Source: Spongilla lacustris
Taxonomy: Eukaryota; Porifera; Demospongiae; Spongillida; Spongillidae
DNA: 64,000 nt
Assembly: GCA_949361645.1 (NCBI GenBank)
Contig: OX442418.1
Location: forward strand, 6,036,372 to 6,100,371
Reading direction: 5' to 3'
The notes below the pieces were generated by a model. The model made no database searches and was not told the DNA's origin. It saw nothing but the letters and a program-made list of their open reading frames with translations. How positions within the stretch are numbered: the first letter of the stretch is position 1; each line of letters opens with the position of its first letter. The translations under genes were made by a program, and so were the position numbers. This document shows positions 54,781 to 64,000 of this stretch, one piece after another.

Positions 54781-55832
54781 TACAATAAACAACTACCATA
54801 ACTTACCCTCTGATATGGAATGATTGGTATTCACGTTGTTTGACCAAATAAAGGAAAGGAATAATAAACAGACAAGTAGAAGTCACATCACATTTAAAAC
54901 ATAACCACAACAAAATGAAACATAATGATTATGAAGCATGAACATGTTGGTATGCTAACAAACTGGCTGGATTGAAAACCATCAAAGGCAGCAAAATCAC
55001 CACAAAGCCAAACAAATGAATACACCATCAGGAAAGAAAGTGAAAATTTGCATCTGGATAAGTACTCATAGGTACATTTAATTATGTACATGCCCAAAAC
55101 TCAAACCACATGTAATATGAATGTACAGAGCTATGAAATGATCTACATGTACATGTACATGTACAAGTTAATCAAAGCTATTTGGTCGGTACATGTACAT
55201 GTATTGCATCACATAAATACAGATCACAGTTCTGTATACATATAGGTACAATCATTTGTTATCAAAATATTAATATTGTTGTCTTACAACATGTACACTT
55301 CAGCAATTATATTCATTTGTGCATACAGCTACAAAACAGTCAAAAGTCAAGAATATATGTACAGGTTTTATCTTGTTAAAAAACACATGCTGGGCAATTT
55401 TACAAAGTGAGACAAAACACCCATGCCACATGTCAAGAATCAATGATTTCTCTATGAACGACATGAAAACAGTATTATATCTGCTGCCTGTTTATTATAG
55501 TAAACAGGATGCTTCTATGTGTGCTTACATTCAAGCTGCATGGAGTACAAATGTACATGTAATGTATAATGACAAGCACATATTTTTACCTAAACAACTG
55601 CCATAACGCATATGATATGGAATGATTGGTATTCAATGACTGGTGATGTTAAGCAATGAAGAAAACGAATAAACATACATGTAGCAACACCGCTCATGTT
55701 GCAATCAAAGAAAAAAACACCTCAAAGTGAAACATAACTTTAACTGCAAATGTAGGATTGTATTTACAAGTTGATTCATCCTTAGAATAATAACAATAGT
55801 AGTATATCACTCTCGCACATCCAATGACTTAC
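54781..55832. repeat. dispersed units, fragmented
   Basis: Unit fragments with TACATG tracts (55145-55165, 55190-55202), the degenerate block CGCATATGATATGG near 55606 that has lost the donor-like sequence, and the AGCAACACCGCTCATG and AAGTGAAACATAAC segments that precede an ankyrin exon on the top strand. Confidence 0.7.
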
Positions 55833-55907
55833 ATCAGCTCCTGCCTTCACAAGGATCTCCACTACAGCTGTGTGACCATTATAAGCTGCTGCATGCAGTG
55901 GTGATGT
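55833..55907 (-). CDS. ankyrin-repeat exon, shortened to 75 nt
   Basis: Minus-strand exon with acceptor GATGTTACAG and donor GTAAGT encoding TSPLHAAAYNGH, TAVVEILVKAG and AD. Compared with the 84-nt siblings it lacks exactly the last three codons (VNK). The bases GATGT now run straight into AAGTC, so a 9-bp deletion with GT microhomology rebuilt the donor and kept phase 0. The CATGGAG-type donor upstream is degraded (CCTCCCTGTACATGG near 56037). Confidence 0.8.
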
Positions 55908-57060
55908 CTGTAACATCAGAAGGTATCATCAATAACTCTTCTTTTACACCAAATAATAATATCATGACAGATTAATAATGAGCAATACAGTTGATGTCAT
56001 ACCAGCTGTGACATCATGTGAGGACAATAACAAATACCTCCCTGTACATGGAATTATTATGTGGTACATGTACTAATGCTGAATTTCATATATCTTGCAA
56101 ACCTCAGCAAATACATCACAGATACAGGTAGAATTGCATAGCAGGTTTGCTCTCTTTCCCAACCTTGTGCTTATTTTTTAACTTTCTGCAGCAGGCCCCT
56201 GATATTTTCTCACGTTTTCCTTGCGAAATTAATTTATACAGTTACACAGATACAATAATTCAGGCATGTAACAAAAGATATACGCATGCAATATATTAAT
56301 GCACATGTCATTAATAAAGTTAGTATTGTAAATTAAGCACTAAAATGCCAATCTTGATGTGATAATTATAATTCAGGTTTACAGATTCGCAAATGTGAGT
56401 AAACCCTAACCCTAAAAGTTCAGTACACTGATTTACACAGAGTAGTAAATATAAAACACAAATCCCACCCCCCCCCGCCCCCCCTTTTTTTTCTACCCTT
56501 TTGGAAAATGCGACTTTTTTACATCAGTGATACACATGTATGTAGGCATTATATAATAATTAATCATCAGCGACTATTGGTTGACTTCTAGGTTTGAGTG
56601 AACCTGGATTCACATTACACTAGGTTTACAGAGAGAGGGACATTAGGTACATGCCCCTTTGATGAATGGGATCCTAAGATCAGTAGACTCACAATGGTTT
56701 GACTATATACTGCAAATCAGTTCCATTTGGTCTGCCATGCAGGCAATTATAAACTGTCATTGCGCCTTATTTACGTAACGCATAAATCTAACTTTTCATG
56801 TCATGCATACATGCATCCGTGTGGGCGACCGAACCATTTAATACATTATAGTTCTGAAGCCACGTAATCAATATTCTAACATCATTCATTCTTTGCGGGT
56901 GCACATGGGGGTGGGAGGGGCAGCTACAACGGTTCATCAAGCAATATTATGGCCCATACCATTAGGTATTTTTGGCGCCATGTACATATAGGTTATTTAT
57001 ATTTTTGGGGTCCACTGGGGTGACAATTGCCTTCCCTGCACGCCTGGCCAGACCGCAACT
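55908..57060. other. ankyrin-unit intron, then unique DNA without a gene
   Basis: To about 56060 it is unit intron. Beyond that the sequence is unique. It includes a C/T-rich run at 56466-56500, AAACCCTAACCCTAAAAG at 56401-56418 (a short telomere-like motif, too short to be an array) and a GC-rich patch at 56998-57062 of unknown origin. Confidence 0.5.
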
Positions 57061-60000
57061 GGGCAAAATCACCAAAAAGCCTTAAACAATTAAATACACA
57101 GTCATTGAAAGGTGACATAAAAAAAAAATCAGCATACATGTACTTATTGGTCTGGATAAGACAGACACATATACTGGTTTTATCTATGGGCAATTGTAAA
57201 GAGCTGGAAGTCATATAGTGAATGACATTTGCTACAAAACATTCAATCATGTCTGCTGTTAATGATTCAACATATTGGAGTTGCCTCCATGTGTGCAAAT
57301 GCTAACATGTGACACAAAAGGAATATTAATATTTGACACATACATGTACATGTAATACTGTACAAACAAATACACAGACAGGAATGAAACTGTATGACAA
57401 ACAAAACATCATGACAAGTGACATTAAATTATGTACAAGTACATGTGTGCACCTGCAGAACAAGCCATATGTACATGTACAGTGTATGCATGTATATGCC
57501 AATATAATATACATGTAATGTAATAAATGCACAGAGCTAAATGATCTACTTGCACAGCTTAACAAAGTCTTTTGGTAAGTACATTTAAATGCATGTCAAA
57601 TTTGTAACTAAATGTCACATTAATACAGGTCGAAGTTCTGTATACACTGCAGGTACAATAATGTTATCAAAATATATAATGATATTGTTGTCTTACAAGT
57701 ACACTTCAGCATTATATAGATTTGTGAATACAGTTACAAAACGGTCACAAGTCAAGGATATATGCATTTGTTAAAACACGCAATCTGTGCAATTTTACAA
57801 TATAAGACAAAACACCCATGTCACATGTCAAGTGTCAACAATTTCTGTATGAACAACATGAAAACAGTATTGAATAATACATTTGCTGACTGTTTATTGT
57901 AGGATGCTTCTACATGTATGTGCATAGAATATGTGCTTACATTCAAGCTGCATGGATTACCCACATTGGCCCACAAAATAAACTTTTACTATGTAGATGT
58001 AAGCATTTTGTACTTCAATTTGATGGCAGTACAGTTGATGTCATGTACAATGACAAACACATCTTTACCTACAATAAACAACTGCCATAACTTACCCTCT
58101 GATATGGAATGATTGGTATTCACATTGTTTGAGGAATGGAGAAAAGGAATAAACTTAATAAACATACATGTAGCAACACCACTGGTGTAGCAATGAAAGA
58201 AAAAAAAAAAACGCAAAGTGAAACGGAAATTTAACTGCTAATGGGATTATATTTACAAGTTGATTCGATCATCCTTAGAATGATAACAACAACATGTAAA
58301 CGTAGATTTCACGTGATGACATCATCATCAAACACATCTTTACCTACAATAAACAACTACCATAACTTACCAACTGATATGGAATGATTGGTATTCACAT
58401 TGTTTGAATAAATAAAGGAAAGGAATAATAAACAGACAAGTAGAAGTCACATCATACAATTATATCACAACACACTTTTAAACATAACCACAAGAAAATG
58501 AAACATAATGATTATGAAGCATGCAAATGTTGGTACATGTATGCTAACAAACTGGAAACCATCATAGTTAAAATCACCAAAAAGCCAAACAAAATTTTAA
58601 ATACACAGTCAGGAATGAAAGCTGACATCAATCAAAATCAGCATACCTATTGGTCTGGATAACATCGTACATGTACATGTACATGTAACTAGTAATACAA
58701 ACATGTACATCGTTTATTATTTACATACCCAAAATTCAAAACACATTTACAAAACTATCATGAATCATAATCAAATGAATGCACAGAGGTTAAGTTCACA
58801 AAGTAACAAATGAAAACAGTATTTTTAAATGCCCGTCTATTGGAGTGACCAGGATGCTTCCAAAGGACACAAATATGTGCTATACCTGCACAACACACTA
58901 TTTCATGTAAGCATTTGTACTACTAATTGATGGCAGTACAGTTGATGTCATGTACAATGACAAACACATCTTTACCTACAATAAACAACTACCATAACTT
59001 ACCTCCTGATATGGAATGATTGGTATTCACATTGTTTGACCAAATAAAGGAAAGGAATAATAAAGTAGTCACATCATACAATTATATCACAACACACTTT
59101 TAAACATAATCACAAGAAAGTGAAACATAATGATTATGAAGCATGAACATGTTGGTATGCTAACTAATTGAATGGATTTAAAACCATCATAGGCAAAGTC
59201 ATCATAAAGCCAAACAAATATTGAAATATACAGTCAGAAATGAAAACTGACTACTAATACATACATGTACAAGTACTTGTACAAGTACATGTACATTTCA
59301 TTATGTACATATCCAAAAATCAAAACCATTGTAATATAATGAAATGAATGCACAGAGTTACATGTAAAGGTTCTTCATTAACATAGTAACAAATGCAAAC
59401 AGTATTTCTAAATGCCCATCAATTGCACATGTAAATACATTTACTATGTGCTATACCTGCATAACACACTATTTGACATGTAAGGAATAATAAAAAGCCA
59501 TGTAGAAGTCACATCATAACAAACATAACACCTTAACATGTAGTTGGCAATTTAATCAGTTGGAGGTTGTACATGTACGTTAAATGATATTTACTGCAAT
59601 ATAATGACTTATGTCAAGTGTCATTAATTTACAAGATGAAAACTGCCTGTCAGGGATGCATCCCATGTGCTTATACATGTACACTTTCATGCTGAATGTA
59701 CCACAAATTGAATCCAATGATTGATATGCACAATGTTCCACAACGAACACTGTAGCAATTATATTAATTTGTGTACATACACGTATGCAGTTAAATCTTT
59801 TAGAACTGTCAGAAGTCACGAAATTGTGTACATTGTCCACATGTATTGGTTTTATCACCAGTAGGGCATTTTTACAAAATTGGATGCTTCAAAAAACTCA
59901 CGACACATTCAAAGATTTTGACAAATTTTCTGTGACAAAGACTACTCAAAACTACATCTGCTGCCTGTCCATTAGCGATGTTTCCCAATGTACCACCACA

Positions 60001-62090
60001 AATGGAGTCCATATTAGGCAAGCAACTTGCACTACAATGAATTCAATGCCACAACCAATGATGTCACCACATGACATCTATTCAAGCTGCATAGGGTCCC
60101 AAGATTGACACATGTTCCATAAAAATAATGGCAACACAGATGAAGTACATGTATGTATGTACACATGTACATGTAGGTGGTGAGTACAATGACAAAAACA
60201 TCTTTACCTACTATTAATAAACAACTACCATAACTTACCTCCTGATATGGAATGATTGGTATTCACATTGTTTAACCAAATAAAGGAAAGGAATAACAAA
60301 CAGACAAGTAGAAGTCACATCATACAATCATGTCACATCAAAACTAAACACACTTTTAAAATGAAACAGAATGAATACCAACAATGAACATGCAGGTATG
60401 CCAACAACCAGACATGATTGAAAACCATCCCAGGTGGTTTTAGTAGCAAATCAATCTCTACAAAGCCAAACAAATACTAAGTCAGAAATCAATTTAGCTT
60501 ATGGCAAACAAAATAAACATCATAACGACTGACATTAAATTATGTACATACATGTATGCACCTGCAGAACAAACCACATGTGTATGCCAATTTAGTGTAA
60601 TGAATGTACAGAGGTATACAGATAGTTGATGTACACAATGCACCACAAAATATTGTTCTCTTACATGTAGCAATTGTACTGATATGATTATACAGATACA
60701 CAACTATGATAACAAAAATCCAACATAGTATGCACATGCACTGGTCAACTGAAGGTCACAAGACGAATAACAGTTCCTGCTGCAATACGTTCATGTCTAC
60801 TGTTTAATGTGTGCAAACGATTACATGTGACATAAAAGGAATATTCATACCATGTACATATATATGTAAGTTTACTCCAATTTGTTAATGATATCACCAG
60901 ATGACATTATCATACATGTAGGTGGTGAGTTAACAAACACATCTTTACCTACAATAAACAATTGCCATAACTTACCTCCTGATATGGAATGATTGGTATT
61001 CACATTGTTTGAGCAAATAAAGGAAAGGAATAATAAACAGACAAGTAGAAGTCACATCATAGAATTATATCACAACACACTTTTAAACATAACCACAAGA
61101 AAATGAAATGTAATGATTATGAAGCATGAACATGTTGGTATGCTAACAAACTGAATGGATTGAAAACCATCATAGGCAACAAAATCACCATAAAGCCCAA
61201 CAATGTTTAAAATACATAGTCAGAAATGATAGCTGACATCATCACACATGTATGTACAATGACAAACACATCTAAAAAAACTACCATAACTTACCACCTG
61301 GTATAGAATGATTGGTATTCACATTGTTTGACCAAATAAACGAAAGGAATATTAAATAGACAAGTAAAAGCCACATCATACAATTATATCACAAAACACT
61401 TTTAAACATAACCACAAGAAAATGAAACACAATGATTATGAAGCATGAACATGTTGATATGCTAACAAACTGAATGAATTGAAAACCATCATAGGCAGCA
61501 AAATCACCACAAAGCCCAACAATTTATAAAATACACAGTCAGGAATGCTAGCTGACATCATCACACATGTATGTACACATCTTTATCTACAATAAACAAC
61601 TACCATAACTTACATCCTGATATGGAATGATTGGTATTCACATAATTTGGAAAGGAATAATAAGTAGTGAAATCATACAATTATATCACAACACACCTAT
61701 AAACATACAGATGTAACCACACGAAAATGAAACATAATGATTATGAAGCATGAACATGTTGGTATGCTAACAAACTAATTGGATTGAAAACCATCATAGG
61801 CAGCAAAATCGCCACAAAGCCCAACAAATTTTAAAATACATAGTCAGGAATGAAAGCTGACATCAATCAAAATCAGCACACCTATTGGTCTGGATAAGAT
61901 CATACATGTACATGTAACTACTAATACATTTATTACATCACAATTAATGATTTACATGTACATACCAAAAAAATCAAAACATGTCTACAACACTGTACAT
62001 GAAATATTATGAAATTAATGCACAGTGGTACATGTATGAATAACATTTCCAGCTACAAACACTTACGTGTACATGTATGTCTCCAAAATA
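57061..62090. repeat. dispersed units, about nine copies
   Basis: Successive unit copies with trinucleotides CCT (about 58096), CAA (58371), CTC (59002), CTC (60239), CTC (60976), CAC (61294) and ATC (about 61615). The block 59580-60110 duplicates 43540-44000 and 60480-60950 duplicates 52767-53344. No ankyrin exon was found in these 5 kb even though the intronic parts of the unit are abundant. Confidence 0.8.
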
Positions 62091-62093
62091 TAG

Positions 62094-62362
62094 AAAACAT
62101 TATCTCTGAGAAAGTTGGTGGTATATAGGATTTGAAGGCAATGGTGGTGAAAAAGTAAGGGAACAAGGAGATCAACAATGGTACAAATTTATTTTTTAAA
62201 AGTCATATTTAGCACTTTTGTAGTACGTATGATTTTAGTTGCTAAATATAGGACTTTTTAAAAAATTTCGTACCATCGTTGATACCCTTGTTCCCTTCCT
62301 TTTTACACCACCGCTGCCTTCAAATCCTATATACCACCAACTTTCTCAGAGAGAATGTTTTT
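62094..62362. mobile_element. foldback element, 269 bp
   Basis: The left arm from AAAACATTATCTCTGAGAAA through GTTGGTGGTATATAGGATTT to ATTTAGCAC (62094-62217) is mirrored by its complement up to about 62362, with roughly 90% pairing over about 120 bp and a short AT-rich loop near 62225-62238. No protein is encoded. Unrelated to the 21115 foldback. A MITE or a folded transcript source are both possible. Confidence 0.85.
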
Positions 62363-63470
62363 TATATCTTGTCTCATTCATTTTCTTAAATTAGTAGTAC
62401 TACTCAGGAGTATACATGTACTTCAGAACCCGTACATGTACATATTTTTATTCAACTTTATTGCCTAGCAACACAATGTTTACAGTTATGTTACATTTGC
62501 AGCTGTGCTAGATCGAAACTCGCACGCCCAGCTTTTTGCACTGCCTTGATCACAGCTCAGTTGGATTCAATATTTGCATGCTAGCATCACAAGCAGACGC
62601 CCGGATCCGCATTGCACCAGAGATAATGATTGAACCAAACTCGGGAGGAATATCACTGTTGGCATTCCTGTCGTCGTTTAGCTCATCTCTTTAATCAATT
62701 AAGGCAGACAATAACTGAACAAAGTTACACGTAGCTGATGGACGTGGCTTGCGATTAGAACATAAACCAGAATGTGGACAAATTACCTGTGCTACGGGGG
62801 TTTCTTTGGCCACTTTATTCTGCCCGCAAAAATCGATGGCAGTTAAAGCTATTGATGCAGTACTTTGTAGTGGAAGTGTTGATGAACTATTAGACTTTCT
62901 TGGTTTGACAGACAACTTGTCACATTTGTTCTGCGATGACCATTCATCATATATAACGATACACAATTCTGATTATACGGGAAACATTGCCATGGAAACG
63001 CTTTTAATATAGCTAACTCTCCATATTACACAACGATTACATATATTTTGGCGCGCGAGTTTCGATCTAGAATAGCTGCAAATTATGTATATCGGTTACA
63101 TGCTTTATTTATACACATGTATTTGATACCTGAAGATGTATTGTCAGGAAATTCTACGGCTGTTGGGTGTAATTGATGCGCGTTAAAACTGTTCCTATCT
63201 CAAGTTATATTTACCCATAAAGACAACTATGGAGAAACGACGGTCTAGTAACGAGAACTAGGAGCGTTTTTGTTCTCTTAAAGCAAATGGTCTGGCAACT
63301 TGAACAACACATGAAAATGATGGTCTTTCCATTATGGCTCGATAGCAATAAAGAGCTACACTATCAGTTTATTGGTTTGCGAGTTATACGCGGGTCACAT
63401 TTTAAAATGATATTCATGATACGGCACAAATCCTATATGAGAGTTATTACCGTAACTCTCGATACAGTTT
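62363..63470. other. unique region, possible but unproven exon
   Basis: Non-repetitive, higher-complexity DNA. A plus frame at 62749-63012 (87 codons) with CGQITCATG and DELLDFLGLTD, and a minus frame at 62691-62966 over the same bases, are both open. I recognise no domain in either and see no convincing splice pair. It is the best remaining place for an unrelated host exon. Confidence 0.35.
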
Positions 63471-64000
63471 AATAATTATGGCAAGATACAGTATTCAATA
63501 TTACATCTGCTCCCTTCATACTGGAGTAGCCAGGGATACTTCAATTTACATGTGACATAAAAGCAATATTCATATCATGTGTACGCGTACATGTACATGT
63601 AACTGTACTCCAATTTGATACGATGACATTAACATACATGTAAGTGGTGAGTACATTGACAAACACATTTTTACCTACAATAAACATCTATATGTGCTAC
63701 ATGTATACCTGCACAACACACCAATTAACATGTAAGCATTTGTACTACTATTTGATGGTAGTACAGTTGATGTCATGTACAGTGACAAACACATCTTTAC
63801 CTACAATAAACAACTACCATAACTTACCTCCTGATATGGAATGATTGATATTCACATTGTTAAATAAAAGAAAGGAATAATAAACAGACAAGTAGAAGTC
63901 ACATCATACAATGGACCTTTTGCCTTCTGACATCACAAATTAATTGGTTGTGTTTGACACAACATAAGTCCTTATACACTGTAGGAACCTCACAAAGAAA
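63471..64000. repeat. dispersed unit at the window end
   Basis: Unit fragments with the block CTC at about 63828. The last 90 bp (GGACCTTTTGCCTTCTGAC, AACCTCACAAAGAAA) match the repeat at 45768-45845. Confidence 0.75.

Noticed and set aside
56401..56418. Telomere-like CCCTAA repeats
   Set aside because: Only two hexamers; far too short for an interstitial telomere array.

Overview
The window looks like nuclear DNA of an invertebrate animal. It has small phase-0 exons with GTAAGT/GTGAGT donors and ..CAG acceptors, long repeat-filled introns, animal-type transposons (Ngaro-like, piggyBac-like, hAT, Harbinger-like) and no prokaryotic gene organisation. The ubiquitous self-complementary TACATG repeats and the ankyrin-exon expansion make me lean towards a demosponge. 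That is inference; no marker gene here proves it.

The host gene content is sparse and lies on the minus strand. Nine ankyrin-repeat exons run from 55.9 kb down to 4.5 kb: six short ones of 84 nt (one shortened to 75 nt) and, at the 3' side, two of 102 nt plus a last one that ends in a stop codon. All begin in phase 0 and all internal ones end in phase 0, so they can be joined in any number. Most of the remaining DNA is a dispersed and tandemly duplicated intronic unit. It includes a perfect-length array of four 780-bp units (28501-31620), a 916-bp pair (39435-41266) and a 718-bp pair (53345-54780). About 29 copies of this unit carry an almost invariant block in which a single trinucleotide varies freely immediately before a GTAAGT donor consensus.

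The mobile elements are the richest part. From left to right they are: a TTAA-flanked piggyBac-like element (12305-14511); a non-LTR-like retroelement with two cysteine clusters, C2H2 fingers, reverse transcriptase and a restriction-like endonuclease domain (14562-18705); a long foldback element and a truncated second copy (21115-21767); a tyrosine-recombinase (Ngaro-like) retrotransposon truncated at its 3' end (21768-27425); a second, end-to-end copy of it (31830-39001) with diagnostic split direct repeats A1-ORFs-B1-A2-B2; a second TTAA-flanked element (46719-47995); a decayed hAT transposon (51540-52766); hAT-like MITEs; a Harbinger-like MITE inside the A1 repeats; and another foldback (62094-62362).

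Both Ngaro-like copies carry, inside gag and on the opposite strand, the same 5'-truncated reverse-transcriptase element with the same frameshift in its catalytic motif. They also share about 0.7 kb of right-hand flank including an ankyrin exon. A segmental duplication of roughly 11.6 kb therefore explains the pair better than two transpositions. The copy at 31830-39001 sits exactly between sequences that are continuous in sibling ankyrin units of this same window, so the window holds its own empty site and shows insertion without a target-site duplication.

Simple repeats and minisatellites dominate the first 9 kb. No tRNA, rRNA, CRISPR array or complete intact host gene was recognised.
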